From Clostridia bacterium (GTDB lineage: Bacteria; Bacillota; Clostridia; UMGS1883; UMGS1540), in assembly GCA_017442155.1 (NCBI GenBank), contig JAFSAU010000038.1, positions 1-64,000 on the forward strand: a DNA stretch of 64,000 bases. Direction: 5' to 3'. The notes beneath the pieces were generated by a model that had not been told where the DNA came from, did no database searches, and saw only the letters and a program-made list of their open reading frames with translations. Below, one piece after another: positions 17,435 through 26,410 of this stretch. The translations under genes and the position numbers were made by a program. Within the stretch, counting starts at the first letter, position 1, and each line of letters begins with the position of its first letter.

Positions 17435-17922
17435 AAAGCTTCCTCCTTTGCAGGGACAAATAAAAGGCGCACACCCTTTTCTTTTGCATAATTTACGGTA
17501 TAGGCTGTGCCGCCGGGGGTACCCCGGTAGTAGGCCACACAGATGTCGGAACGGTCCACCATACGACGGTTGCGCATCTGCATACAGCCGCTTACATACT
17601 GGTCAAAGAGACATTCCGTCTCATCTGCTCTTTCCAAAACAGCATGGTAGGTTTTCTTTTGCGCCGCCGTCCAGCGGTCGGCCTGGGTGCGGCAGGGCAA
17701 GACGAGCGAGAGACGGACGAGGGGAAAATCCTGTTTTAGCCGCAGTACCTCCTGTGCGGCTAAGGTATCGAAGCCAATGGCACCGCCGCAGATGAATGTT
17801 CTGACACCGGAATCGGCAAAGATAGCCAGCGTCTGCCGCAGGTCGCGAAGCAATGCCGGGCGGTCTGCCGCAGAGATAAGGCGGTGCCCCGTGAAGCAGC
17901 AGCTGTAGCCTTGTGTTGTCAT
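17422..17922 (-). CDS. SLOG (YpsA-like) nucleotide-binding protein
   Basis: The 166-residue protein has the Rossmann-like SLOG pattern: 'CCFTGHRLI' at the start, 'RTFICGGAIGFDTLAAQEVL' (about 40-60) and 'YYRGTPGGTAYTVNYAKEKG' near the end. DprA, YpsA and lysine-decarboxylase-like proteins share this fold. YpsA-like members have been linked to envelope or oxidative stress, but I cannot assign a ligand. Its start overlaps the yigZ stop by 4 bp and its stop overlaps rsmA, so translation is likely coupled. Confidence 0.75.
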   Translation of the reverse strand: MTTQGYSCCFTGHRLISAADRPALLRDLRQTLAIFADSGVRTFICGGAIGFDTLAAQEVLRLKQDFPLVRLSLVLPCRTQADRWTAAQKKTYHAVLERADETECLFDQYVSGCMQMRNRRMVDRSDICVAYYRGTPGGTAYTVNYAKEKGVRLLFVPAKEEALWEI

Positions 17923-18557
17923 AGTGCCTCCTTTATGGCCTGCATACAGTACCGGGTACCGCAGGGCTCAATCTGAATCTTGCCGCCGGTGCAGTCGGTC
18001 AGCGTATTGCAGAGTGCCGCGCCCTCTTCGCTCCGGGTACAGACGGTGAGTGTGGGCACTGCGCCGAAATCTGTGTCCAGAATCTGGTATCCGCGTTCTC
18101 CGATAACGTGCTGCACCTTCCCCAGAAGGGGGTATTCCATGGTGAGCGTATAGACGGCAGAATGAATCATTTCGCAAACGCCTGCCCGGAGTACGCCGTC
18201 TGCCGCACTTTTGCCGTAGGCGCGGGCGAGACCGCCGGCACCGAGCAGAATGCCGCCGAAGTACCGGGTTACCACCACACACACGTCGGTAAGCCCCTGC
18301 TTTGTCAGCACGTTCATTACGGGAAGTCCGGCCGTGCCGGACGGCTCTCCGTCATCGCTGTAACGGCTGATGTTGTTTTCCCGGCAGATGTAGGCGTATA
18401 CATTGTGCCGGGCTTCCCGGTGTTTTGCACGCACTGATTCCAGGAAGTCCAGGGCCTCTGCTTCGTTTTGTACGGGGGCCACCTGTGCGATGAAGCGGGA
18501 GCGTTTTTCCGTAAACTCTGCCGTAGCTTCCTCTGTTACGGTTTTGTAATTCTGCAA
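17919..18557 (-). CDS. yigZ: YigZ/IMPACT-family protein
   Basis: The 212-residue protein has the UPF0029/IMPACT N-terminal domain with the hallmark 'RFIAQVAPVQNEAEALDFL', 'ARHNVYAYI', 'SDDGEPSGTAGLPVM' and 'VTRYFGGILLGAGGLARAYG', then a small C-terminal domain. IMPACT proteins bind translation factors or RNA in eukaryotes; the bacterial role is not settled. It is 12 bp downstream of hflX, and both point to ribosome or stress biology. Length is normal. Confidence 0.9.
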   Translation of the reverse strand: MQNYKTVTEEATAEFTEKRSRFIAQVAPVQNEAEALDFLESVRAKHREARHNVYAYICRENNISRYSDDGEPSGTAGLPVMNVLTKQGLTDVCVVVTRYFGGILLGAGGLARAYGKSAADGVLRAGVCEMIHSAVYTLTMEYPLLGKVQHVIGERGYQILDTDFGAVPTLTVCTRSEEGAALCNTLTDCTGGKIQIEPCGTRYCMQAIKEAL

Positions 18558-18569
18558 GACAGCCTCCTC

Positions 18570-19826
18570 CTATCTCTGGTATTTTATAAGTCTGGCACAG
18601 AGAGCCGCGTCTGCCATACAGGTGACGGCTGTACCCTCCGGGGTGTAGTCTTCGGAAAGCAGTTCACCTTCCGTGCGGATGGTGTGCAGGATGCTTCCTT
18701 CCGCGTAAGGGATAAGAAGCTCCAGCTTCCGCCGCTTGCCGGGCAGAAGGTCATCCAGCGCAGAAAGAAGCGTATCCAGTCCATCGCCGTTTTTCGCTGA
18801 AATATATACGGCCCGCTCCGGGTGAGGCGGCCGGGGCGTAAAGCCGGCGGCGTCGCACTTGTTATAAACGGAGAGCATAGGCTTGTCCCCACAGCCGAGG
18901 GAATCCAGAAGCCGGTGTACCACCGCAATCTGATTGTCCATTTCCGGGCTGGAGGCGTCAATGACATGGAGGAGCACGTCAGCTGTGACAGCTTCCTCTA
19001 AGGTGGACTTGAAGGCTTCAATCAAATGATGGGGAAGCTTGCGGATAAAACCTACGGTATCAATCAGAAGGGCCTCCCGGCCGTCCTCCATGGCGAGGGC
19101 GCGCACGGTGGGGTCCAGCGTTGCAAACAGCATATTTTCTGCCAGCACGCCGGCATCGGTCAGCGCGTTTAAAAGCGTAGACTTTCCGGCATTGGTATAG
19201 CCGACGAGTGCCGCCGTAGGCACCTCGTTTTTTCGTCGCCTTGTCCGGAGCAGCTCCCGGTGGCGGCTCAGCTCTTCAATTTCTTTTTCCAGTGCCGAAA
19301 TGCGGCCCCGGATATGCCGCCGGTCCGATTCCAGCTTCGTTTCCCCCGGGCCTCTCGTACCGATGCCGCCACCCTGACGGGAGAGGGACTGGTATCCCCC
19401 CGTGAGACGGGGGAGACTGTATTTCAGCTGGGCCAGCTCCACCTGCAGCTTACCTTCGCCGGAGAGGGCGCGGCCTGCAAAAATATCCAGAATAAGAGCA
19501 CTGCGGTCAATGACACTGCATTCTGTAATTTTTTCTATGTTTTTCAGTTGTGAACCAGTCAGTTCATCATCGAAAATCAGAAGATTTGCTTCCAGGCTTT
19601 CGGCCATTTCTTTGACTTCTAAAAGCTTTCCTTCTCCGATAAAGGTGGCTTTATCGGCGGCATCGCGGTTTTGAACGATTTCGCCGAGCACTTCAGCACC
19701 GGCCGTTTCCGCAAGCTGGGCAAGCTCATGCATGGATTCTTCCGTTGTATCTTCAAGCGGATTCAAAAGTCCGCGGTGTGCGCCGACTAAAATGGCACGT
19801 TCTTGTATATCACTGTTTTCGTACAT
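18570..19826 (-). CDS. hflX: Ribosome-associated GTPase HflX
   Basis: The 418-residue GTPase splits stalled 70S ribosomes under stress. It has the HflX N-terminal domain ('LVGAHRGLLNPLEDTTEESM'), the conserved 'GRALSGEGKLQVELAQLKY' and 'GGIGTRGPGETKLESDRR' segments, and the G domain with G1 'VGYTNAGKSTLLN', G3 'DTVGFIRKLP' and G4 'NKCD'. I start it at the ATG at 19826; the open frame extends 7 codons further but that overlaps folT more. It overlaps the 3' end of the folT-like gene by 17 bp. Confidence 0.94.
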   Translation of the reverse strand: MYENSDIQERAILVGAHRGLLNPLEDTTEESMHELAQLAETAGAEVLGEIVQNRDAADKATFIGEGKLLEVKEMAESLEANLLIFDDELTGSQLKNIEKITECSVIDRSALILDIFAGRALSGEGKLQVELAQLKYSLPRLTGGYQSLSRQGGGIGTRGPGETKLESDRRHIRGRISALEKEIEELSRHRELLRTRRRKNEVPTAALVGYTNAGKSTLLNALTDAGVLAENMLFATLDPTVRALAMEDGREALLIDTVGFIRKLPHHLIEAFKSTLEEAVTADVLLHVIDASSPEMDNQIAVVHRLLDSLGCGDKPMLSVYNKCDAAGFTPRPPHPERAVYISAKNGDGLDTLLSALDDLLPGKRRKLELLIPYAEGSILHTIRTEGELLSEDYTPEGTAVTCMADAALCARLIKYQR

Positions 19827-20343
19827 TTTTTCCGAGGCTCCTTTCAAGTCTGGGCAGTGCCGGAATCAGCACGGCAATCTGCAACACGTAATTTACCGAA
19901 GCGGGAACCAGCTTGGTGACAAGCCGTGCCCAAAAGGTGCCGCCATAAGAAAAGGCGGTAATCCAGGAATTGAGTCCTAAATTTACGCAGAGGAAAATCA
20001 AAGTGGATACAGTGAAAATACGCCGCCAGTCAGTGGTTCGACACAGGAAGGCACCATACAGAACGCCGCGGGCTGTTGCCGTAAACGTAAACAGCGGATT
20101 GATGGCCCCACCCTGAGGAAAAACGATGGCCCGGATGATATCGGCCACGGCGGCAATCAGACCGCCACCCACAGGCCCCCAAAACGTACCCGCAATGGCC
20201 ACAGGCAGAAATCCGAGACTGATACGGTCTTTGGACACTTCAAAAAAGGGAATGGGGATCTGTACAAACCGGGACAGGATGATTTCCAATGCGATTAAAA
20301 GACCTGCAAAGACAACAGTACGGGTGGAAAATTTTGTTTTCAT
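19810..20343 (-). CDS. folT: Folate-type ECF transporter S component
   Basis: The 177-residue membrane protein has about six hydrophobic segments and matches ECF S components. 'RFVQIPIPFFEVSKDRISLG' then 'FLPVAIAGTFWGPVGGGLIA' is the pattern of FolT-type (folate) specificity units. It needs the shared EcfA1A2T module, which is not in this window. No THF riboswitch could be recognised in the short gap to the tRNA gene. Folate is the best guess; another vitamin is possible. Confidence 0.75.
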   Translation of the reverse strand: MKTKFSTRTVVFAGLLIALEIILSRFVQIPIPFFEVSKDRISLGFLPVAIAGTFWGPVGGGLIAAVADIIRAIVFPQGGAINPLFTFTATARGVLYGAFLCRTTDWRRIFTVSTLIFLCVNLGLNSWITAFSYGGTFWARLVTKLVPASVNYVLQIAVLIPALPRLERSLGKNVRKQ

Positions 20344-20395
20344 AGTGTATCCCCTTTCAAAAAAAGCCATACTATAAATGCTTGAAAAAACAAAA

Positions 20396-20416
20396 ACGAC
20401 GCAACCTGTGCGTCGT
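20396..20416 (-). terminator. Terminator after tRNA-Gly
   Basis: ACGACGCA pairs with TGCGTCGT with a 5-nt loop, followed on the minus strand by a T-rich run, just 3' of the tRNA. Confidence 0.7.
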
Positions 20417-20421
20417 CATTT

Positions 20422-20497
20422 TGGAGCGAATGACGAGGCTCGAACTCGCTACCTCCACCTTGGCAAGGTGGCGCTCTACCAGATGAGCTACATTCGC
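20422..20497 (-). tRNA. tRNA-Gly (GCC)
   Basis: On the minus strand a full 76-nt cloverleaf runs from GCGAATG to CATTCGC plus T and an encoded CCA. The anticodon stem-loop CCACC-TTGCCAA-GGTGG gives GCC; the T arm holds GTTCGAG. Confidence 0.95.
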
Positions 20498-20660
20498 ATT
20501 TGCAGATTATAGTATAGCACAATTTTTCGGATTTGTAAAGTTTTTTTTGAAAAAATTTTTCCGGGAAAGGTAAAAAGAAGGAGAAAGAACGGATTTTCGG
20601 CATTTTTTCGTGTATCCCTGGCGGTGAAAAAAGAAAGTGACGGGAATTTTCAAAATATCT

Positions 20661-20689
20661 TTGCTTTTCGCGGCCGGATATAGTATAAT
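20661..20689 (+). promoter_or_regulatory. Promoter for the maf-mre run
   Basis: TTGCTT (20661-20666) and TATAAT (20684-20689), 17-bp spacer, 67 bp before maf. Confidence 0.55.
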
Positions 20690-20755
20690 ATATAAGAAAA
20701 TAACCGGCAATGGTCTTGTCGTGCGCAGGTGTGCAGAGAAAGGAAGTGTCGTCTT

Positions 20756-21334
20756 ATGGAGAAAAAGGAATATACACTGGTGCTGGCATCGGCATCGCCC
20801 CGGCGGCGGGATCTTCTGACGGAGGCCGGTATTGCCCACACGGTACGTCCGGCAGATATTGACGAATCGGTTTTCGACGGCATAGAGCCACGGCTTATGG
20901 TACAGCTTCTGGCGGCCGGTAAGGCGGCGGCTGCGGCGAAAAATCCGGGCGAATGGTTGCTTGGTGCAGATACGGTTGTGGCACTCGAAGGCCGGGTGCT
21001 GGGAAAACCGGCAGACGAGGAAGAAGCCTTTTCTATGCTTTCCATGCTTTCCGGCAAAACGCATTATGTTTACACGGGTGTGGCCCTGCTTTCTGCGGAC
21101 AGCGGGAGAATGAAAACCCACTGTGAGGAAACAGCCGTTACCTTCCGCTTGCTTTCGGAAGCGGAAATCCGGGACTATATTGCCACTGGGGAGCCGATGG
21201 ACAAGGCCGGTGCCTACGGCATCCAGGCCCGTGGCGGCGCACTGGTGGAAAAAACGGAGGGCGATTTTCAGAATGTGGTAGGTCTTCCTGTAAAAGCGGT
21301 TAAACGCCTTCTGGCAGAAATGAATATCGGATAG
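20756..21334 (+). CDS. maf: Maf-family nucleotide pyrophosphatase
   Basis: The 192-residue protein hydrolyses non-canonical or selected NTPs (dTTP/UTP type in the YhdE group). It shows 'LASASPRRRDLLTEAGI' at the start, 'ADTVVALEGRVLGKPADEEEA' in the middle and 'YGIQARGGALVEKTEGDFQNVVGLP' near the end (the last split here for clarity: YGIQARGGAL, EGDFQNVVGLP). Maf sits before mreBCD in many Firmicutes and affects septum formation in Bacillus. ATG at 20756 chosen; mreC follows after 11 bp. Confidence 0.92.
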   Translation: MEKKEYTLVLASASPRRRDLLTEAGIAHTVRPADIDESVFDGIEPRLMVQLLAAGKAAAAAKNPGEWLLGADTVVALEGRVLGKPADEEEAFSMLSMLSGKTHYVYTGVALLSADSGRMKTHCEETAVTFRLLSEAEIRDYIATGEPMDKAGAYGIQARGGALVEKTEGDFQNVVGLPVKAVKRLLAEMNIG

Positions 21335-21345
21335 GAGACAGCAAA

Positions 21346-22176
21346 ATGTCCAATTTCTTTAAAAGTAAATTTTTTATTATACTGGCCATTGTGACGGTGG
21401 TAATTCTGATTTTAATGGCTGTATCCACCATTACCACGGACCGGGCAAATCCGGCCGGAGATGCGGTGGGCACGGTGATGAGCCCGGTGCAGAGGGTATT
21501 CCGCAGTATCGGTGATGCCACGGGAAACTTTTTCGGCCGCTTCCGCTCCAACGCCTCCTACAGAGAGGAAAATGAACAGCTTTCGGCCCGTGTGGCCCAG
21601 CTGGAGGAGGAAACGCGGGAGCTGAATGCACTGCGGAATGAAAACGAGCGGCTTCGAGGACTTCTTTCTCTGGGAGAAACCTATACCGAGTACGAAATGG
21701 TGGGGGCACGGGTCATTGCCAAGGACCCCGGTGCCTGGTACAGTGCTTTTAAAATTGACAAGGGCACAACAAGCGGAATCAGAAAGAATGATGTGGTAAT
21801 GACGTCAGCGGGCCTTGTGGGGTATGTCTACGAGGTGGGCACCACCTGGAGCAATGTGGTTTCCGTGATTGATTCCAGAAGTGCCGCGGGCTGTGTGATT
21901 GAGCGGACGGGAGATACGGCTGTGGTAGAGGGCAGCGTGGAGCTGATGAACGAGGGCAATTGCCATCTTCTGTACCTCTCGCGTGATGCGGGCGTAGCCG
22001 TGGGCGATTTTGTGGAAACATCAGGTCTCGGCGGGATTTACCCGGAGGGACTGCTGATTGGAAAAATCAAGACACTGAGCGTAGATTCCCAGGGCCTGTA
22101 TTACGAGGCTGTGGTGGAGCCGGCGGTGGATTTTGAACGGATTTCAGAAGTAATGGTTATAAAAACGGAGGCATAA
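21346..22176 (+). CDS. mreC: Rod shape-determining protein MreC
   Basis: The 276-residue protein has one N-terminal membrane segment (FIILAIVTVVILILMAVS), a coiled coil (about 70-105; 'ENEQLSARVAQLEEETRELN'), and the extracytoplasmic beta-barrel domain with 'VIAKDPGAWYSAFKIDKG' and 'VMTSAGLVGYVYEVG'. MreC scaffolds the elongasome with MreD and PBP2, which follow directly. mreB is not in the window. Stop and next start are 1 bp apart. Confidence 0.94.
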   Translation: MSNFFKSKFFIILAIVTVVILILMAVSTITTDRANPAGDAVGTVMSPVQRVFRSIGDATGNFFGRFRSNASYREENEQLSARVAQLEEETRELNALRNENERLRGLLSLGETYTEYEMVGARVIAKDPGAWYSAFKIDKGTTSGIRKNDVVMTSAGLVGYVYEVGTTWSNVVSVIDSRSAAGCVIERTGDTAVVEGSVELMNEGNCHLLYLSRDAGVAVGDFVETSGLGGIYPEGLLIGKIKTLSVDSQGLYYEAVVEPAVDFERISEVMVIKTEA

Positions 22177-22177
22177 A

Positions 22178-22678
22178 ATGCGGCACGTCTGGAAAACGCT
22201 GGTCCTGCTTCTGGCACTGGTTATAGATAGTGCTCTGGGCAGTTACATCGGAATATTGGACATTTCACCCAGCTTCCTTCTGGTAACGGTTATTGCTATG
22301 GCTATGGCCGGAGAATTTGCGGAAGCCGGGATTTACGGGCTTGCGGCCGGAGTGCTCTGGGACCTTCTCTGGGGGCGCACCTTCGGCTTTTATTCCCTTT
22401 TGTATCTGTATGCGGCACTGGGGGCAAGGGCGTTTTTAGAAATGGTGTATAAAAACACGCCGGTGATTACGGCGGGAATCACCTTTGCGGCGTCCCTTCT
22501 CTGTGAAGCGGTGTTATGTCTTGTGAACTTTACCATTTGGGGGCAGGGGAATTTCTGGTACGACCTGTTCCGGTACATCATTCCGACAGCGGCCTATACG
22601 GCGATTGTGCAGATGCTTCTGTTCTTTCCCATCACACGCCTCAGCCGTCCGAAGGAAGAAAGGGGGACACGGCTTTGA
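22178..22678 (+). CDS. mreD: Rod shape-determining protein MreD
   Basis: The 166-residue protein is almost all membrane (about five segments) with 'DISPSFLLVTVIAMA' and 'EAGIYGLAAGVLWDLLWG', typical of MreD. It is part of the cell-wall elongation complex. It lies between mreC and the PBP2 gene; its stop TGA is overlapped by the TTG start of the next gene, implying coupled translation. Confidence 0.92.
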   Translation: MRHVWKTLVLLLALVIDSALGSYIGILDISPSFLLVTVIAMAMAGEFAEAGIYGLAAGVLWDLLWGRTFGFYSLLYLYAALGARAFLEMVYKNTPVITAGITFAASLLCEAVLCLVNFTIWGQGNFWYDLFRYIIPTAAYTAIVQMLLFFPITRLSRPKEERGTRL

Positions 22679-24696
22679 AACGGTATCGTTTTGTGTATTT
22701 TATCATTCTTTTGTTTGCGTTTCTGGTGTTCGGAAAGCTTGTGGATTTGCAGGTAGTAAACGGGGATTACTATTTAGAGCAGAGTCGGCTCCGGCTGGTG
22801 AAAACCACCATGGTAAAAGCACCCCGCGGCGAAATTCTGGACCGGAACGGCAAGCCCCTGGTGACAAACGAGACGGTTTTTGCCCTGCGCCTGTATAAGC
22901 CGGAGGGGATGGAGGATGCAGAGCTGAACAACCTCCTTGTGCGTCTGTTGGAGCTGGTAGAGGCAGACGGCGTGTCCGTGACGGACAGCTTTCCCGTAAG
23001 CAGCCGCGGTTTCAGCCTTTCCGGGACAAAGCTCACAGCATGGAAGGAAAGCTATGGCCTTTCTGAAGATGCGGACCGTGACGCGGTGCTGGACTATTTT
23101 GCCGGACGGTATAAAATTGACGGCAGTGTGGTGGGAGAAATGCGGCAGACGCTCATCGGTCAGCGGTACGAAATGGAGCAGACGGGATTTTCCGGGGAAA
23201 CAGCGTACACGCTGGCGGAAGGAATTTCTCATGCACTGATGACTCGGCTGAAGGAGCAGAAAGTAGAATACCCTGGAATTGTAATAGAAACCTCCCCGGT
23301 ACGCCGCTTCGTAAATGGCACAGCGGCGGCCCATATTCTGGGGCAGACCGGTAAAATATACAAGGAAGAATATGAAAAGCTCCGCGAAAAGGGCTATGCC
23401 ATGAATGACATCATTGGCAAGCAGGGAATTGAGCGGTATCTGGAGGACTATCTTCGTGGCAAGGACGGCACCCGCCGTGTGGAAAAAAGCACGGATGGGC
23501 AGACAGTGCGTACAGAGGAAGAAAAAGCCCCGAAAATGGGCGATAACGTGGTGCTGACCATTGACCTTGCACTCCAGCAAAGTGCGGAAAAAGCCCTGGA
23601 AAACGCCATTGGTTATGTGCGGGAGCAAAGTGTAAATGAAGATGGGGCAGGGCAGAATGCCGCCTGCGGCGCACTGGTGGCGATTGATGTTAACACCGGT
23701 GAGGTGCTTGCCATGGCCTCTTATCCCGGCTACGACCCGGCACGGTTTTATGAGGAGTACGAAACGCTCAGCTCCGATGCGGCACTTCCTATGTTTAACC
23801 GGGCCATCGGCGGGGCATATGAGCCCGGCTCCACCTTTAAAGTGGCGACGGCACTGGCGGCACTGGAGGAAGGTGTGATTACCACGACGGACACCATTGT
23901 GGACGAAGGAATTTACAAATATTACGACGATTACCAGCCCATTTGCTGGATTTACCGGGGAACGGAGAAAACCCATGGCGAAGTTAACGTGACGGAGGCA
24001 TTGAAGCACTCCTGCAACTACTTCTTCTATGAGGTGGGCCGGCGGACGACGATTGAGAAGATGAACGTGTACGCCCGTCTTTTAGGGCTTGGACAGTCCA
24101 CGGGTATTGAGCTTACCGATGAAGAAAACATCGGCAAGCTGGCAAGCCCGGAGCAGACGGCGGCGGACGGCGGCGAATGGGTGCCGGGCGATACGCTCCA
24201 GTATGCCATCGGCCAGTCCAAAAATCTGTTCACACCGCTGCAGCTGGCAAATTATGTGGCAACGATTGTAAATGGCGGCACGCGGTATAAAACCCACATT
24301 GTAAAGGCGGTGCGGGATTCGGAAACAGGCGAGCTGGTGCAGGAGACAAAGCCTACCGTGCTTGCGGAAATTGACATTTCCCCCCAGAATCTCGAAGCCA
24401 TTATGGCCGGGATGCGTGACGTGGTAGAGCTGGGAACAGCCAGCACGGTGTTTGAAAATTTCGATGTTCCCGTAGGCGGGAAAACCGGTACGGCTGAAGT
24501 GTCGGGCAAGGCAGACAATGCTATTTTTGTAGGCTTTGCACCCTATGACAATCCTACCGTTGCAGTGTGTGCAGTCATTGAAGAGGGTGTGCACGGTTCG
24601 AATGCGGCCATTGCGGTGCGGGATGTTCTGGAAACTTATTTCAGCAGCAGTGTGGAGGAGGATTCCGTTACGGAAACAAATACGCTTCTGCCATAA
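22675..24696 (+). CDS. mrdA: Penicillin-binding protein 2 (elongasome transpeptidase)
   Basis: The 673-residue class B PBP cross-links peptidoglycan during elongation. It has one N-terminal membrane anchor (VYFIILLFAFLVFGKLVDLQ), a PBP dimerisation domain (about 60-330; 'APRGEILDRNGKPLVTN') and the transpeptidase domain with SxxK 'PGSTFKVATAL' (Ser about 386), SxN 'KHSCNYFFY' and KTG 'GGKTGTAEV' (about 603). I start it at the TTG that overlaps the mreD stop (TTGA), because AGGGGGAC sits at the right distance and the membrane anchor then begins within the first ten residues. A longer frame would run back through mreD. Confidence 0.93.
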   Translation: MKRYRFVYFIILLFAFLVFGKLVDLQVVNGDYYLEQSRLRLVKTTMVKAPRGEILDRNGKPLVTNETVFALRLYKPEGMEDAELNNLLVRLLELVEADGVSVTDSFPVSSRGFSLSGTKLTAWKESYGLSEDADRDAVLDYFAGRYKIDGSVVGEMRQTLIGQRYEMEQTGFSGETAYTLAEGISHALMTRLKEQKVEYPGIVIETSPVRRFVNGTAAAHILGQTGKIYKEEYEKLREKGYAMNDIIGKQGIERYLEDYLRGKDGTRRVEKSTDGQTVRTEEEKAPKMGDNVVLTIDLALQQSAEKALENAIGYVREQSVNEDGAGQNAACGALVAIDVNTGEVLAMASYPGYDPARFYEEYETLSSDAALPMFNRAIGGAYEPGSTFKVATALAALEEGVITTTDTIVDEGIYKYYDDYQPICWIYRGTEKTHGEVNVTEALKHSCNYFFYEVGRRTTIEKMNVYARLLGLGQSTGIELTDEENIGKLASPEQTAADGGEWVPGDTLQYAIGQSKNLFTPLQLANYVATIVNGGTRYKTHIVKAVRDSETGELVQETKPTVLAEIDISPQNLEAIMAGMRDVVELGTASTVFENFDVPVGGKTGTAEVSGKADNAIFVGFAPYDNPTVAVCAVIEEGVHGSNAAIAVRDVLETYFSSSVEEDSVTETNTLLP

Positions 24697-24719
24697 ATTC
24701 AAAAAATGTGAAAAAAGCA

Positions 24720-24748
24720 TAGACTATTTTGCGAAAATATGCTATAAT
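24720..24748 (+). promoter_or_regulatory. Likely original minD promoter
   Basis: TAGACT and TATAAT (24743-24748) are 17 bp apart. The MITE-like element begins 4 bp after the -10 box, so the promoter is now about 310 bp from minD, with the element in its leader. Confidence 0.5.
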
Positions 24749-24751
24749 ATG

Positions 24752-25035
24752 GGTAGTGTAGTAAGACTCGAACACAATATGCCATAAACTTGCCAAATTT
24801 CAATCCTTTTTGCTTTGTCGGTTTTGCAGGGCGTCAGCCCTGCTGCAACCTCCGCATCAAAATCATTATAAATTTTTCTGCGTTTTTGGTCGAAGAGTTT
24901 AAAAACGGTAAATTCTTCTATAAGACAAAGAAAATTCAAAAATAATACTGACGTATATTTGCAGGATTTTCTGCAGTATTATGATGAATTTATGTTTTTA
25001 AACCATATCGGGTTCAAGTCTTACTGCACTATACC
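24752..25035. mobile_element. MITE-like insertion with ~30-bp terminal inverted repeats
   Basis: Left end GGTAGTGTAGTAAGACTCG + AACACAATATG matches, inverted, the right end whose reverse complement reads GGTATAGTGCAGTAAGACTT + GAACCCGATATG. The element is about 284 bp and non-coding apart from a 65-codon leftward frame holding 'RRKIYNDFDAEVAAGLTPC' and 'TDKAKRIEIWQVYG', which looks like a real protein fragment of a family I cannot name. No transposase is present. It fills the whole gap between PBP2 and minD. Confidence 0.7.
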
Positions 25036-25057
25036 AAATTTGTAATGGAGGAAAAAG

Positions 25058-25849
25058 ATGGGAGAGGTGGTCGTAATTACGTCCGGCAAGGGCGGCGTCG
25101 GTAAAACGGCGACGACGGCGGGCCTCGGTGCCGCTCTCTGCATGGAGGGGAAATCCGTTGTGGTGATTGATGCGGATATCGGCCTTCGGAATCTGGATGT
25201 GGCACTGGGTCTGGAGGACAAAGTTGTCTATGACCTTGTGGACGTAGTGGAGCAGAATTGCAGACTGCGGCAGGCACTTGTACGGCATACAAACTACGAA
25301 AAGCTGTACTTGCTGGCCGCGTCACAGACGAGAGAAAAAGAAGATGTAAGCCCCGAAAAGATGCAGATGCTCTGCCGGGAGCTTAAGGAAAATTACGACT
25401 ATATACTGATTGACAGTCCCGCAGGGATAGGACACGGTTTTTCCAACGCCGCAGCGGGCGCGGACCGGGCAATTGTGGTTACGGTGCCGGAAACTGCAGC
25501 CGTTCGGGATGCGGACCGGGTAATTGCCCGCCTTGAGGAAGAGGGTATCGAAAGCCGGAGCCTTGTGATTAACCGGATGCGTCCGGCACTGGAGGCGCAG
25601 GGCGCAATTCTCCGGACGGAGGAAATTATTGAATGGCTGGGCGTACCGCTCCTCGGCATTGTGCCGGAGGACGAAGCTGTGCTTTTGCAGTCGGCTCGTT
25701 CGGGACTTGTGCCGGAAGCTGCAGGCAGCATGGCCGCACAGGCCTATAAAAACATCGCCGGCCGGCTCGGTGGCAGGGAAGTGCCGCTGATGGATATGAC
25801 CGGGAAGAAGCGGAGACGGTTCTTTTTCCGGAAAAAGATAAGAAAGTAA
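25058..25849 (+). CDS. minD: Septum site-determining ATPase MinD
   Basis: The 263-residue ParA/MinD ATPase positions the division septum. It has the deviant Walker A 'TSGKGGVGKTATTAG' (about 7-21), 'VVVIDADIGLRNLDVALGLE' and 'YDYILIDSPAGIG' (switch II). The C-terminal tail 'GKKRRRFFFRKKIRK' is the basic/aromatic amphipathic membrane-targeting helix. minC and minE or divIVA are not adjacent, though minC often is. GGAGG precedes the ATG at 25058. The gene follows PBP2 but is now separated from it by the MITE-like element. Confidence 0.95.
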   Translation: MGEVVVITSGKGGVGKTATTAGLGAALCMEGKSVVVIDADIGLRNLDVALGLEDKVVYDLVDVVEQNCRLRQALVRHTNYEKLYLLAASQTREKEDVSPEKMQMLCRELKENYDYILIDSPAGIGHGFSNAAAGADRAIVVTVPETAAVRDADRVIARLEEEGIESRSLVINRMRPALEAQGAILRTEEIIEWLGVPLLGIVPEDEAVLLQSARSGLVPEAAGSMAAQAYKNIAGRLGGREVPLMDMTGKKRRRFFFRKKIRK

Positions 25850-25899
25850 GGACGCCGGTTCTGCGGCAAAAAAATATATGACAGAATAGAGGGATACAT

Positions 25900-26298
25900 A
25901 TGAATATTGCACTGATTGCACATGACAAAAAAAAGGAACTGATGGTGCAGTTCTGTACCGCATATAAGGCTGTTTTGGTGCAGCATACGCTCTTTTCCAC
26001 TGCAGGGACAGGAGACCTCGTGGAGGAAACCACGGGCCTGCCGGTGCAGAAGTTTCTGTCCGGCCCGCAGGGCGGCGATCAGCAGATTGGCTCCCGCATT
26101 GCATATAATGAAATTGATTTGGTGCTGTTTTTTGAGGACCCGCTGACGGCGATGCCCTACGAGCCGGATGTGTCCACTCTGATTCGGCTCTGCGATGTGC
26201 ACACGATTCCGATTGCCACGAACATGGCCACAGCGGAGGTGCTGGTTCTGGGCCTCAGCCGCGGGGATCTGGATTGGAGAAATCTTGTCCGGAATTAG
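25900..26298 (+). CDS. mgsA: Methylglyoxal synthase
   Basis: The 132-residue enzyme turns dihydroxyacetone phosphate into methylglyoxal and phosphate, a bypass of lower glycolysis. Conserved parts are '[18 protein letters not shown]', '[16 protein letters not shown]', '[20 protein letters not shown]' with the catalytic Asp of G-D-Q-Q, and '[13 protein letters not shown]'. Length is typical. It is 50 bp after minD, a neighbourhood seen in several Clostridia. Confidence 0.95.
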   Translation: MNIALIAHDKKKELMVQFCTAYKAVLVQHTLFSTAGTGDLVEETTGLPVQKFLSGPQGGDQQIGSRIAYNEIDLVLFFEDPLTAMPYEPDVSTLIRLCDVHTIPIATNMATAEVLVLGLSRGDLDWRNLVRN

Positions 26299-26303
26299 AT
26301 TGC

Positions 26304-26400
26304 AGGGATGTAAAAAATATCCGGAGAGAAAAAAGGGGATGTAAAAAAGACCAGACCACAAAAAATTTGTTTAAAAATTTTTTCAAACAGCCCTTTTTCA
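26304..26400. repeat. Repeat fragments GGGATGTAAAAAAT / TCCGGAG
   Basis: GGGATGTAAAAAATATCCGG and a second GGGGATGTAAAAAAG occur here. The first matches the left end of the element at 34662 (GGGGATGTTAAAAAATGTCC), so this looks like a solo or truncated left end of the same MITE family. The following run up to the ribosome site is AT-rich with no gene. Confidence 0.4.
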
Positions 26401-26410
26401 GGAGGAACGC

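Noticed and set aside
24742..24939. The 65-codon leftward ORF inside the MITE-like element as a working gene
   Set aside because: No ribosome site and its start and end run into the terminal repeats; kept only as a fragment.
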